A stretch of 64,000 nt of DNA, taken from positions 1 through 64,000 of the forward strand of contig BQMF02000181.1 of the NCBI GenBank assembly GCA_027922465.2, written 5' to 3'. This document shows positions 28,910 through 42,380 of the stretch, piece by piece (position 1 is the first letter of the stretch; every line of letters begins with the position of its first letter). This DNA comes from Turritopsis dohrnii (Eukaryota; Cnidaria; Hydrozoa; Anthoathecata; Oceaniidae). Below the pieces are notes generated by a model. The model was not told the DNA's origin. It worked only from the letters and a program-made list of their open reading frames with translations, and made no database searches. Made by a program: the position numbers and the translations under genes.

Positions 28910-29640
28910 GAGCGATATAGAAATTTTTGACGAATTTGGATAAAGTTTTATTTTAACCAAAGTTGTTTTTTGACGTTACTTCTCCTGTGACGAGACAAGA
29001 TTTTGCACACCATACTAGCTCAGGTGGAAATTGCTCAATTTTCATCTGAACACTCACGACGATAATAAAAGAAAAACTAAATAATTTATTATTCCAAACG
29101 TCACGTTAGGAAAATAATTTTCCTAACGTGACACCCATATGAACCGTGCAATGTTGGACTGGCACGGTGGCTGGCACATACGGTGTTTCGGAGTGTTAAA
29201 ATTAATTTTTGTTTTCGACTCACTCACTGAATATCACGGAATATTTTGTATTAATTTGAAATGACTCGGTCGACATTTTTATTTGCAGTATCCAAAACCT
29301 CTAAAGATATATATCATATTCTCCAAACGAATCATTAAAACACGTAAAAGGTCGAAGAATAGACCATTTTATTTGATTGTAAAAGGAACAGGTGATTGAA
29401 AAACTTTAATTTTAAATTTTGAATCACAAAAGTTAGAAACCAAAATTTTCTCGCTTCAAAAAATTATTGATTATGCAACTTACCACTTTCATATTGATTC
29501 GAATTAAGTATGTTGAATGTACCAACGATGGAGAGTCATTAATGTTTTTTTTTATTTTTATATTTTTATAGAGAACTGACGAAAAATAGTTGAAAAAATA
29601 TAAAAGCAAAAACAAATTCATAAATGGTTAGATTTATAAG
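28910..29640. other. Intergenic, upstream of the propeller/Kunitz receptor gene
   Basis: No gene is seen. A small palindrome AGGAAAATAATTTTCCT lies at about 29107-29125. The promoter of the next gene is expected here. Confidence 0.5.
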
Positions 29641-32600
29641 ATGTTGTGTTTTAAAGTTGGTTTGTTGGCAACTCTGGTAGTTTTCAGTATATCACAAACA
29701 CTAGAAGAAGGTAAGGATCAAATTATATGTATAAGAACAATTTCATTCGCGTACATCTGACGAATTTGACGAAAGGCATGCACTTTTGTTTTTGCTTTAA
29801 AATTTGATGTTGGAAATATAACGTAGGCTTATTACTTAATTTCATACTACTTATATGTACAGTGTGTATCAAAATGTCTTATCCACCAACTTTCAAAGCG
29901 TATATTTCATTACATGTCTGTTAAAATATTGTGAATTTTATATCACAAGAAAGAGCTTTTTATGCTATATCCCTTAATATAAAATGTTTGCCAAAATATT
30001 TGTTCTTTGCAAAGATATTGAAGAAAAACTCAACGATTTGGCTCATTAAATTCTTAAAAGTCAATTGAAATCATTAAGAATTTAATGAGCCAAATCGTTG
30101 AGTTTTTCTTCAATATCTTTTCGAAGAACAAATATTTTGGCAAACATTTTATATTAATGGATAGAGCATAAAAAGCTCTTTCTTGTGATATAAAATTCAC
30201 AATATTTTATCAGACATGTAATGTGATATACGCCTTGAAAGTTGATGGATAAGACATTTTGATACACACTGTATGGATATTTTGAAATCGTCAAAAATTA
30301 AGAATGAGGATTAATCAAAAATTAATCGTTAAAGAAATGATATGTTTTTCAAATTTATCTTCCTCATTTCTGACTGAGCCATACTGAAAAAAGTCAATGA
30401 AACACGAGTGTTAATTTTTACTACCGCTAGGCTTAACATTTTTTTGTTTCCTTTCATGTGACTATTATTTTATAGATGCTTGTGTACCGCCATGCTTATA
30501 TGCAACTAACTTAACATCGATCTTTCGGTTTTCAATAAACGCGTCTAATGGTATGCTGAACGATGCCGAGCCACAAGTGGTGTTAAATACAACGCAAGGA
30601 CATATAAGATCAATCGAAATCGATGAGAAGAATCAACACTTGTATTGGGGAGATTTTCAAAACAATTCCATACAACAAAGCTTTTTAAATGGAACAGGAA
30701 TCTCTACCTTGTTCTCGTATGCGATTGGCTATCCGCAAGGTCTTGCTGTCGATTGGTCTTCCAATATACTGTACTGGACGGACAGCTTAATGAATATGAT
30801 TGAGCTATCAGATACCCGTGGCAAACATCGAAAGGTTTTATTCAAATTGTTAGATGAAGATCAACCGAGAGGTCTTTTCGCAAATCCTATTGACGGGTCA
30901 GTAGATTAAACTCTGCACACGTCGCTTTCCCTACCCACCTCGCTTTGATGTGTCGCTTCCCTACCCACCTCGCTTTGATGTGTCGCTTCCATACCCACCT
31001 CGCTTTCATGTGAATTCTCGTAAGCGAACTGCTATCCATTAATTCATAATTTATCCATCAAAGTAGCTCTGACCTCGCTTTCACGTTGAAGATTAATGAA
31101 ATCATGATGATGATCATACACAAAATGTGAATGAAAAGACTATTTTACTAAGTTCTTTTAGTTTCATGAATGAAGTTATAATATATTAGGTTATAATAAT
31201 TAATAACGACTGAAATTGGAAACGAGGCTAGAGCTCCAATGAAAGATAATTTATGAATTCATGGATAAGTAGTAATGTATCATAGCGATTTGAAGTTAAA
31301 TGAAAATTTCAATAGAGCAGTTTCAATGTAATCATAAAGCGCATTGAGACTGACGTCATCATGGATTAATAGGGACCTTACGAAACTACAACGGCAACGT
31401 GGACGACAACGTGAAGCCAACAAAAGATTCTCTTTACTCCATAGACTTGCTTTAGAATGGAAGTCATTTCACACTATACTATTGGGAAATAATTTTAATT
31501 TTACTAATATCATTATTAGATTTGCACGTTCTCCACACAACGTGAAAAGTAATATTTTGAAGTCGTACTGAAAACGAAGACGTGAGAATAGCAGTACTTC
31601 GGATAAATTTTCCTTGGTTCCTTCATGATTCTGTTGCTCTAAGTTCAAGAAACAAACTTCATAGGCATTATAAATAACTTCTTAACCAAAGTGTATAGTT
31701 TCTACTCTTTTGTGATTCATTGGAGATGAATATCTTGTACGTCGTCGTCTTCGTTGCCGTCGTAGTTTCGTAAGGTCCCTAATATTCCACACATGGAGGC
31801 GTCTCCTATTCTCTTTACAGGCATCTTTATTGGACCGATTGGGGAAAGCATCCCAAAATCGAAAGATCTTCTTTAGCTGGTAAAGACAGAAAGACAATTG
31901 TAAATAAAAATTTAATATGGCCAAATGATTTGGCGATTGATTACGAGGCTAGACGATTGTTTTGGATAGATGCCAGAAATGACGTAGTTGAATCGGTAAA
32001 TTATGATGGAGATAATAGGCGTATTGAATACAAGTTAGAGCTAAAATTTGGGGGATATACCATGCATCCTTACAGTATCGCGTATTTTACGAAAAAGCGG
32101 ATTACCTATCTGAGTGATTGGAATGCAGATGCATTGATTGCTTACAGGAAAAACAACAACAAACCAAGTCTAGATATTGTTTACAAGAATTCGAAGAAGC
32201 GCAAAAATATCGGACAAGTTCGGATAGCCGGTGATTCTGTCGGAAATGGTAAGTCCTTGATGTGTTCCGTCATATTGCGTCAATATGGTGTTAAGGAAGA
32301 TGGGGTGTGTTAAGGAAGATGGGGGCGGTTTTTAGACGTAATCGTTTATCTTTTCTTATCTTTTCATTTTTGCCTGAATTGTTATCGTATTGGCTTTCAA
32401 GTCCTTTAGATAGCTAAGAATAAGAGATTCTTCAACATTAGTTTAGGTGAGTAAATAGGAAAATTTGCTTTAGTTACAAAACTAATGAATATTTTCAAGG
32501 TTTTTTAATTTCGCTAGTATAGCGAAGTATTGGTATCGTCGTTCTATGTATCTCCGTGACATTTTGGACGATCTCACTAAAGTAAATAATTGCATAAAAA

Positions 32601-35600
32601 AAGCCACGTCCGCACGCCTTAGCAACAAAATCTTTTGCAGGCTGACTAAATTGGGCAATTCGGGCCAAATTTGGACCAAATTATGAAAGTTCTCCAATTT
32701 TCATAAAAATTTGCACAGAGCACAATTGAAAGGTGCTGATTTCGAATTTGACAGTCATTTTGTCAAATTTGGCCAAAATTGGGCAATTCGGGCCAAATTT
32801 GGGCCAAATTATGAAGGTTCTCCAATTTTCACAAAAATTTTCACAGAGCACAATTGAAAGGTGCTGATTTCGAATTTGACAGTCATTTTGTTAAATTTGG
32901 CCAAAATTGGGCAATTCGGGCCGAATTTGGATCAAATTATGAAAGTTCTCCAATTTTCATAAAAATTTGCATAAATCACAATTTAAAGGTGGTGAATTCG
33001 AATTTGACAGTCATTTTGTCAAATTTGGCCAAAATTGGGCAATTCGGGCCAAATTTGGACCAAATTATGAAAGTTCTCCAATTTTCATAAAAATTTGCAC
33101 AGAGCACAATTGAAAGGTGTTGATTTCGAATTTGACAGTCAATTTGTCAAATTTGGCCAAAATTGGGCGATTCGGGCCAAATTTGGACCAAATTATGAAA
33201 GTTCTCCAATTTTCATATAAATTTGCACAGAGCACAATTGAAAGGCGCTGATTTCGAATTTGACAGTCATTTTGTCAAAATTGGCCAAAATTGGGCGATT
33301 CGGGCCAAATTTGGACCAAATTATGAAAGTTCTCCAATTTTCATAAAAATTTGCACAGAGCACAATTGAAAGGCGCTGATTTCGAATATGACAGTCATTT
33401 TGTCAAATTTGGCCAAAATTGGGCAATTCGGGCCAAATTTGGACCAAATTATGGAAGTTCTCCAATTTTCATAAAAATTTGCACAGAGCACAATTGAAAG
33501 GTGTTGATTTCGAATTTGACAGTCAATTTGTCAAATTTGGCCAAAATTGGGCAATTCGGGCCAAATTTGGACCAAATTATGAAAGTTCTCCAATTTTCAT
33601 AAAAATTTGCACAGAGCACAATTGAAAGGTGTTGATTTCGAATTTGACAGTCAATTTGTCAAATTTGGCCAAAATTGGGCAATTCGGGCCAAATTTGGAC
33701 CAAATTATGGAAGGTTTCCAATTTTCATATAAATTTGCACAGAGCACAATTGAAAGGTGCTGATTTCGAATTTGACAGTCATTTTGTCAAATTTGGCCAA
33801 AATTGGGCAATTCGGGCCAAATTTGGACCAAATTATGAAAGTTCTCCAATTTTCATAAAAATTTGCACAGAGCACAATTGAAAGGCGCTGATTTCGAATA
33901 TGACAGTCATTTTGTCAAATTTGGCCAAAAATGGGCAATTCGGGCCAAATTTGGACCAAATTATGGAAGTTCTCCAATTTTCATAAAAATTTGCACAGAG
34001 CACAATTGAAAGGTGTTGATTTCGAATTTGACAGTCAATTTGTCAAATGCTATATTGAGAATGTTTTATAATTGTTGAGAGTAGATTTGTGTAATTTTGA
34101 CACCGTCCTGAAGACTTTAAGCCAAATTTGAGACGAATAAGTTTTGATCTATTTGTTTTGTATAATTGCGAGTTGAAATTCTGTTACCGTTATCAACTAT
34201 TGCATTTCACAGTTTTATAAACAGTATATATTTGTTAGAATTGTGAGAATGCAATATAGCGAAATTTTCGACTACCAAGTCGTCTTGTTGACTTTAGGAC
34301 AGCCGTGGTGGAGTAAAGTATATTTAAAATACTCGTGGTTTTTCTACTCCTCCTCCTCCTCCTCCTACTACTACTCCAAGTTATAAACGCTTTCATGACA
34401 TCGTTGCCGAATTCCCATTTTCGGCCAAATTTGGACTTTCAGTTGACCAATTTTCATAAAAATTTGCACAAAGCATAATTGAAATGTGCTGATTTCGAAT
34501 TTCACAATTATGTTGACAACTTTGACTAAAATTGGGCAATCTAGGCCAAGTTTGGACCAACTTTGCGAAGTTCTTCAATTTTCATGAAATTTTGCACGGA
34601 GCACATTTGAAAGGTGCTGATTTTGAATTTGACAGTCTTTTTGTCAGATTTGACCAAAAATGGGTAATTCTGGCCAAGTTTGAACCAAATGTCGAACGTT
34701 CTGCAATATTCATAAAGCACAAATGGAAGACGTTGATTTTGAATTTGCCAATCACTTTGTTAGATTTGACCATAATTTGGCAATTTGGCAATGTTGTATT
34801 TTTGAGACTAGATATGTATCGTTGTGTTACGTCCTGAAGTCTTCAAGCCAAGCGGCTTCTTGTTCTGAATATTAAAACACCGAAAAACTTCACCACGACT
34901 GGCATGCAAAACGTATCGACTGCTGAACGAAGTATCGACTGCAAAACGAAGTATCGACTGCTGGTGGTTAAGCCAGCATATCAACAAGACTATATTGATC
35001 TTATTTCATTCAACGAAACTTTACATACATACTTACTGTCCTGTTTCAAACCATCTGTGTTTTGTACATCTCATCATGTAATTCGTTTATGCTTTAATAG
35101 GTAACTATAATTTTTTTAGCTTCAACTCCATGTCTTTCCACAACCAATCAATGCTCGCATCTCTGTTTAAAACAAGATAAAAATTCGCATGTCTGCGCAT
35201 GCCCAACTGGTATGAAGCTAAAATCGGCATCATCTAGTGAATGTGAAATGCAGAAGAAGGATTACGAAATATATTTTGCAGACAGCCAGGCAAAGACAGT
35301 GAACCATCTTATAAAATATGTTGATCAAGAAGGTTTCACTATACGTCCATTGCCTGTACCAACTGAAGAAGTATTACAATACCCTGTGGCGTTAGATTAT
35401 GACACAGCCAAGCAGTATATTTATTGGACAGACAGAAAAACTCACAAGGTATTGCAATTGTGTTGTTTGAGCATTTCGTAACTTTTCCTAACTTACCACA
35501 GGTCTACGTTTGTCAGATTATCATTCGTTACAACACACTAGAGTATGCTGTCAGAAATAGCTGTGTGAACGCATGGACGTATATACGTCCATGGTGAACG

Positions 35601-38600
35601 ATATGAACACTGATTACAAATATTACTACATGTATTTTGTTTCTTAGACATATAAAATGAAAGAAAATGGCACTCAGTTTCAAGTTATCTTAAAAGCTGA
35701 TCGAATGGCTTCGTTTGGCCTCGCTATACATCACATCAGTCAAGTACTGTATTGGTTTGGTGACGACCGGAAAACTTTGATGGCGTCTACCGTTGACGGG
35801 GAATCTACTAAAACTATTTTGACGGGTTTAAGTGGTCCCCGTGACATTGTCATTCACGAAGAAACGGGTTATATCTATTTCAGCGAGTACAAAAAAAAAT
35901 ATATTGGCAGGGTGAATCTTGATGGAACCGGTCTTATAAAGTTAACCGGAACAAAAAGAACACCGATTTATGCTACGGGCTTAGCTCTTGATAAAACGGA
36001 AGGTCGCCTCTACTGGTGTGACTATGAGCATTATAGCATTGAATCATGTGATTTAGAACTGAAAAACCGAAAGAAAATCATACAGAAGACATTTTATGTT
36101 AAATCCAGGTTTTGGCTTTATGAAGGCTTTGGGAACGTGATTTCACCGTTCGGAATCGCTATACTCGGAGAGAGGTTGTTCTGGTCGGACCTTCGTAAAT
36201 CTGCCATTTACGTGGCTGACAAACGTAGTGGTGATAATATCAAGTATGTTACTGGTGGCCTCGATCATCCAAGAGATTTACATGTGTATAGGGATAATCC
36301 AGAGATTGGTAAGTAAGACCTTGAACAAATCAATATCATCATGTCAGACAAGTGGACGTTCATAAATCTTTTGCTTCGTTTGCTATCAACAGTTCAACAA
36401 CCAATATTTCAAGAGAAATATACTTCCATTTTAGAATATCGAAAGATCTACAAATTTTCGTTTCAAAGGAGCTATTTACGACCATCATATGCACGATGTT
36501 ACGGTAGCAACCAATGTTTTAGTAAAATTTATCAACCAGATCCAGCTAAATGCCCACCTGGATACAAACAAACGAAATTTGACACAATCTGTTCTAATTG
36601 TTCCGATGCATTTGGTGCAAATTTCAAGTGTCCCTGTAATGATTGGATGACCTGTGCACAGCGTGGTTACGGCGACATACTTGGATGTCACCCAGACAGA
36701 CCCTTCATGAAGTTTAAAGTTAGAGAGTGTGTGCAGGGTAAGGTTATTCAGGAATTCGTCCATAAAAACCTAATCCTCTTAACTATCTTCAGATTCAACT
36801 CTAACCTTTATGTATAGGGTTCGCCTCTCCAATTCGAACGAAGTCGAATGTCTCTTCTTTTATCCATCATTTCTTTTTAAATCAACTTCTGTAATTTCAA
36901 ACCCCTTCGGTGTTCGAATTAACGTTCATCTCGCGTGTGTCCATATACACAAAATAAAAAAAGTTCAACTCGATTCAACTTTTTACAGAACAAAAAAATT
37001 TTAGCACGTGATGTAAACATAACGCATGCTCAGTAATTATTCGAGTAATTTATCCTTTATATTTTCTATCTTTAAATTTTTGTTTAAGGAAATGCACCTA
37101 ACATTTTTTTACTTCCAGCCATCAAACCGGGAACGTGTGGATACAAGACTCCATTTGAGTGTCCACAGAACTCCAAAACATGTACTTCAGACGATGATTG
37201 TGATGGAAACGATAAGTGTTGCAGTACTGCGTGTGGATTGAAGTGTCAAAAGGCTTTGCAGAAGTCAGGTACGAACATATTTTGTGACTGGAATAGACAG
37301 CTGAGAGATTTTGAAAGTAACTAATTGTTTGCTATTTTTGCCATGGAAACTGACATTCGGGATCTGACATTTGTGTTGATTAGTTCATTCTCACATTCTT
37401 ATCGGTATCTCTCACAAAGGATTCGGAAGATTGAAATAAGACACATTTCAATTTCTTAGATCACCCATGTACAATAAACAACGGAGGTTGCAGCCATCTT
37501 TGTCTTGCCTCTGCAAACAATTATCAGTGCGCATGTCCAGATCATATGATTTTAGATGATGATGGTGAAAACTGTTTAATGAAAAACGGTATGGTGTAAT
37601 TGCGGTTGTTCTCAATAAATACTTCGCTTTAAGCAATTAAATTGTTGTTGTTGTTGTTGTTGTTGTTGTTCTTAGAAGTTTATGAAGTTGTAAGAACAAC
37701 AAAGAAATTTACCATAACGAGGCTAAAATTAAAAATTCAGTCTCAATATAAGTTGTTGTTTGAACAGAAATTCTCAGAAGTATGCTACAAGTATTTTACA
37801 AGTATTTATACGGACATAGTTTTTTTGAGTTGGAATAGTTCACTTATGATGATGATTGTTTCAGAAACTTCAAGAACGGATATTTGTGCATTACCTGCTG
37901 AGAAAGGACCGTGTCAACCGTTTGTACCAATCACAAAATGGCACTTTAACCAAAAAACGAAACAATGTGAGACTTTCAGTTATGGTGGTTGTGATGGAAA
38001 TCAAAATCGGTTTGACACTAAAGATTATTGTCAAGCTAAATGTGGAGGTATTTTCCCCATAATTTGTAAAATTACATTTTATTTATTCGCAATAGTGTTC
38101 ACGCAAAAAGACTTCATTATCATTATTATTACAAATCAAAACGAGGCTATGTTTGAAAAGTGACGTAATTCATGACGTAATCCATGAAAAGGAACATCTA
38201 GCAATCAATTTTGACGCTATTTGAATTTTTTAATGTACTAAACTGTTTTAAAATTTCGAGATTATTTCTCTTGTGTGTTAGGTACTTGTCCTACTAACAC
38301 AGAAATTGGAACATGTGAAGTGAAACCTAACCATTGTGCAAATAATTCAGTATGTCCTGGAAGCCAGTTATGTTGTAGCACAGGATGTGGGACCGTCTGT
38401 GTAAATCCAGGTACTCAACTAGCTACTGCATCTATACGCAAATAAACAAGTTGATTTGCAGGGGTTACATAGCCTCGACTTAAATTTCTATAAAAATAAT
38501 TTCCTTTCATGCGATCACTTTTCTCTTTGATTTAGTAAAACCGCCATCTTTACCAAAATGCCTTCAACCTTTGAAAGTTGGTCCTTGTAAAGCCAGAATA

Positions 38601-40929
38601 CTACGCTGGCGTTACAATGTCCAATCAAAAAGATGCACAAAGTTTTACTATGGCGGCTGTGGCGGTAATGACAACAATTTTGCTGACGAGGCGTCATGTA
38701 ACAAAGCATGCAGTGAGTATCTTTTAAACTGTTTTTTGAAAATCTCGAAATTGTGAATAATAATACCTTGCTTTTATCAAGGACATAACACTTGTCACCA
38801 GCCTAAGAAAAGCGGACCTTGTGAAGCAGCCACCACAAGATACTACTACGACAACAGAACGAGTAAATGTGAAAAGTTTATTTGGGGTGGTTGTCAGCCC
38901 AACGACAATAACTTCTTAAGTCTTGAGAAGTGTAAATCCTATTGCGTTGATAGTAAGTATCTTACGTTTGTATCCACCAGTCCCCTTTGTATTACCCAGT
39001 CTCCTTTGTGTCCACCAACCTCTTTTGCAATTTTAAAAGCTGCTGATACAGTAGACCATTCTTCAGGAAAGTGTTTTAACGAACTCAAACTTCTGTTGCG
39101 TTTGTAGATAAACCCGATGCTTGTGCTAACCGTCCTTGCAAGAATGGTGGAAAGTGCACCGCTATTGGAAAATATGGAGATGACTTTGCCTGCACCTGTA
39201 AAAATGATTGGATCGGAACGACTTGCAATTTAAATGCTGGTAAGCCAGTTTTCTTGTAGTGATCTATTTCTTACGTTACACTTTGTTCTGCGACCTGAAG
39301 TCACACCTTCCTATGTTCCCTTTAGACGATGGAAGTGTAATTGTGATCTTTGAAAACACTCGAAATAAGGTATGTTAGCGAGTGAATCCTCTTCTTCCAC
39401 CTTCCAACAGCTATCGTTATAGTGATATATTCTAATGCATGTTAAATAGCGAAACAGTAAACTGATCAATGACATTTCTTGACATTTTCATATTGTTCAT
39501 GAATAGGCTGGTTAGTGGAAACCTGTACTAGACAATAAAATCACATTTCTTTTATCGTAGAAAATAACCTCAGCAGCTTTTCAAAGGATAATTGCGTTGT
39601 ATTTTATCAAATATTGTGAGAAATTCCATTGCACGTTTGAAAGCTCATCGAGAAGGTAAGCTGTCTGAAAGAAACTCTTCTACTGGCATCAATCTATTTA
39701 TAATCAACAATAAGTTAAGGTAGAACGCCTTTTCAACTTCATGAAAAAGTAAGGTGTGACCTTTTCAACTTCATGAAAAAGCAAGATGTGTCTGTTCGCT
39801 TAAGATATATTTAAGATCTGAAATCCGTCGTCGTTATGATTTGAAATCCGTTATCAATTCAATATTCAATGTAAAAATATCACATATTTAGACGTCGTTT
39901 TACATTTTCATCCGATAAATACATATTCACAGAGAAAGATATAAAGATTAAAAGCTACACAGAGAAAAAAAATAACGAGATCAGCTTCTCCACATATATA
40001 CTGAAACCTGTGTCGGAAAGTAGCGAAATATCATACATGACAAGAGATTCAGCAATCGCCGGTTTTAAAATGCACGGGCAAGAAATGGCCGACGTCGCCG
40101 ACTTGACGTTTGTCAGTGTCAAGAATCCCCAACAAGCGAAACAAAGCGGAGCGAAACATGGAAATCTGACGAGGAAAGTTGCCATTGCAGTATTCTTGGT
40201 GGTTGGTTTACTACTAGCTGTAGTTGCGTTGTCCTTTTATATCAGGAGGAGGTGAGAACGAGATGGGGTTTTTTAACACTATCTGTGCTTTTTAAGGTAC
40301 TTTTGTCTGTATCGCACACATCAATTACCTTGAAGTTGCAATGAAGCTCTAATTTTTCCTAATGAAACTTGGGGCCAGTGGGTGGTTTTTGGATATTATA
40401 TCGAAAATACAATGATGGAGAACCACCATTATACAAATGACGATTTTGTAGCTTTTTTCCCTTTTTACATAGGAATTTAAAACTGAAAAGATTATCTCAT
40501 CCAGCCAACACCAACAACGGAAACACTGTATCAACTGATGGAGTTCACTGTTCCTTTGAGAACAAACTGTACGATGATATACATGGTGAAACTGTCACAC
40601 TACCACCAGTATACAGTGAAGTTGAGATACCAACTAACGCTGGCAGTAAGGTAAACGAATACCCAGTATTACCAACAACGAACGGAGCTGAAGCAGTCCC
40701 CACCAAGCAGTTACCCGCTACCTGGGTAAAATTTGAGGAAGAGGTAAGCGAGAAAGTACCAATAAGTGACTTCGTAGAAGCTAAGATTGCTGATCCCTAT
40801 GACATAGATGACATAGACCCTCCACCAGAATATGGAAGCCAATTGGTTGAATCACATACTTATCAGAGTTCTGCAGCAGTGTCTCTGCAACAGCACGACG
40901 TGGATGACAGTGAAAAATCTGAATGTTGA
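29641..40929 (+). CDS. LRP-like YWTD propeller receptor with WAP, Kunitz and EGF modules
   Basis: Seventeen exons join in frame (1426 aa): 29641-29710, 30476-30896, 31821-32248, 35120-35448, 35648-36308, 36393-36737, 37119-37268, 37460-37588, 37865-38047, 38282-38410, 38536-38712, 38782-38952, 39108-39239, 39326-39369, 39561-39655, 39892-40251, 40473-40929. Signal peptide 1-20. First YWTD propeller about 30-310 (LYWGD, LYWTD, LFWID). EGF about 310-350, second YWTD region about 355-635, Cys-rich module 637-751. Then WAP (exon 7), EGF (8), Kunitz (9), WAP (10), Kunitz (11), Kunitz (12), EGF (13). An unassigned region follows, then a TM helix about 1250-1272 and a cytoplasmic tail with PPVY (1319) and PPEY (1392). 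It is probably a cell-surface receptor or adhesion protein. Exons 15-16 are least certain. Confidence 0.85.
29860..30271. mobile_element. Near-perfect hairpin MITE in intron 1
   Basis: The left half, from CAGTGTGTATCAAAATGTC, is almost exactly the reverse complement of the right half over the full 412 bp. TA flanks each end (29858-29859, 30272-30273). A foldback of this type fits a Tc1/mariner-derived MITE. Confidence 0.85.
30919..31015. repeat. 30-bp tandem repeat in intron 2
   Basis: The unit TCGCTTCCCTACCCACCTCG plus CTTTGATGTG occurs about three times, the last copies degenerate. It starts just after the exon 2 donor. Confidence 0.7.
31371..31780. mobile_element. TIR element (MITE) in intron 2
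   Basis: Ends AGGGACCTTACGAAACTAC and its complement enclose 410 bp without genes. AAT (or TA) is present on both sides. The next exon begins only 40 bp beyond the right end. Confidence 0.7.
32645..34048. repeat. 128-bp satellite array in intron 3, about 11 copies
   Basis: Monomers of 128 bp follow head to tail with few changes. Landmarks include GGGCAATTCGGGCCAAATTT, TTTGCACAGAGCACAATTG and TTTGACAGTCATTTTGTCAA. Short open frames through the array are by-products. Degenerate monomers recur at 34,420-34,800 and 42,060-42,380. Confidence 0.92.
34280..34800. repeat. Dispersed repeat carrying satellite monomers, copy 1
   Basis: It begins with GACTTTAGGACAGCCGTGGT, then a TCC/TAC microsatellite (about 34345-34378), then ATCGTTGCCGAATTC and about three diverged 128-bp-type monomers. 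The same order occurs at 41,940-42,380, so the satellite probably arose from this element. Confidence 0.75.
37639..37674. repeat. TTG microsatellite in intron 8
   Basis: About ten TTG units ahead of the first Kunitz exon. Confidence 0.85.
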
Positions 40930-41939
40930 AAATAAAGCTTCACCTACTTTGCTATATTAACAGCATCCATCAAATCTAACATGGTGATAACGTTTCGTGA
41001 TATGAGTTAACTTAATATTCAAAATTTCCTTTTCCAGTAACTTTGAGTTACTGTGCGTACCAAGTTAAGGGAAAGAAGCGACTTGAATGATGTACTGAGT
41101 AATCTTCCTTTCATTTCGTAATCATTGATCAAACATCACTTACAAAGAGTTTTTGAGTATATATGCTAGATTTTTTTTGCACCAGGTACCTTTTGACAGA
41201 ATCTCGTAAGAATACAATTTTTTGTAAATAATGGAAGCTGGTTTTCCATCACAGACCGTGAATAATTTTGTGAAATTTCTAGAAAAGCAAACAACAATGA
41301 AGAAATTCCATCGACAGTTCAATTGGTCGAGAACTCAACAGAATAGTGAATCGTTCTTTATGTCTTAACAGTATTATTCCATAAACATTCGTACAAACAG
41401 CTGTATATTGCAAGCTGTACAACCTCTTTGCAACATTTTTTTCACTCCTTGTGACCTGTTTGCTTTTATAGTGATTCCACTTGTTTTTATTTATTCTTTG
41501 TAATTTGTTTATTTATTCCCTCAGTTATTTATGAAGGGATAGCACACAGTCATTTACGTACTTACGTCATTAGAACATGTACTGCTTTGACAGTCCTTTA
41601 TCAAAGTTTAGATTTGCTTTGAAAGGTCCGTTTCTATTCCGTGTAGATAGTTCATTTAAAAAAACGTATTCTGATTGGTCGCTTGTCGAGCGATAAGTTT
41701 GCAAATAATTGTCTTTTGTGCGCAATAGACGAAACTACTTATGTCTGCTTGTGTTCATCGCATATTATACAGAATGGCAGTTACAGTTGAAATTTGGCCT
41801 TGGCAAGTTAGAGCAATGCTATACGTATCTCTGGAGGTAAGTCAACTACCAGTTGCAGTCGGTGGGCAGAGGAACCAGACTAAAAAACTCTCACTTACTT
41901 ACACTCAAGGATCTTTATATCCAACATTTTGTGATAGAA
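40930..41939. other. Downstream of the receptor gene; probable 3' UTR then intergenic
   Basis: The first part is presumably 3' UTR. A candidate AATAAA-like AAATAAAG follows the stop immediately (about 40929). No other gene is recognised. Confidence 0.45.
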
Positions 41940-42380
41940 CAACTTTATCGACTTTAGGACACCCGTGGTGAAGTAAAGTCTTTAAAATACCTGTGGTTTC
42001 TCCCACTCCTACTCCAAGTTATGAACGCTTTCGTGCAACGTTTACATGGCATCGTTGCCGAATTCGCATTTTCGGCCAAATTTGGACTTTCAGTTGACCA
42101 ATTTTCATAAAAATTTGCACAAAGCAAAATTGGTGCGGATTTCGAATTTGACAGTCATTTTGTCAGATTTGACTAAAAATGGACAATTTGGGCCAAATTT
42201 GGACCAAATTTAGAAAGTTCTTCAATTTTCATGAAATTTTGCATGGATTACATTTTAAAATTGCTGATTTCGAATTTGACAATCATTTTGACAGATTTGA
42301 CCAAAAGTGGGTAATTCGGGCCAAATTTGGACCAAATGTCGAATGTTCTTCAATTTTCATGAAATTTTGCATGGATTACC
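41940..42380. repeat. Dispersed repeat carrying satellite monomers, copy 2
   Basis: It matches 34,280-34,800 in order: GACTTTAGGACACCCGTGGT, ATCGTTGCCGAATTC, then two to three monomers with TTTTCATAAAAATTTGCAC. Confidence 0.75.

Noticed and set aside
33419..33881. Paired 68-residue frames ([12 protein letters not shown] type)
   Set aside because: Readings of the 128-bp satellite; the monomer length is not a multiple of three and frames change between copies.
32645..34048. CRISPR-like array
   Set aside because: Whole 128-bp monomers repeat with no short-repeat/unique-spacer structure, and the locus is in an animal intron.
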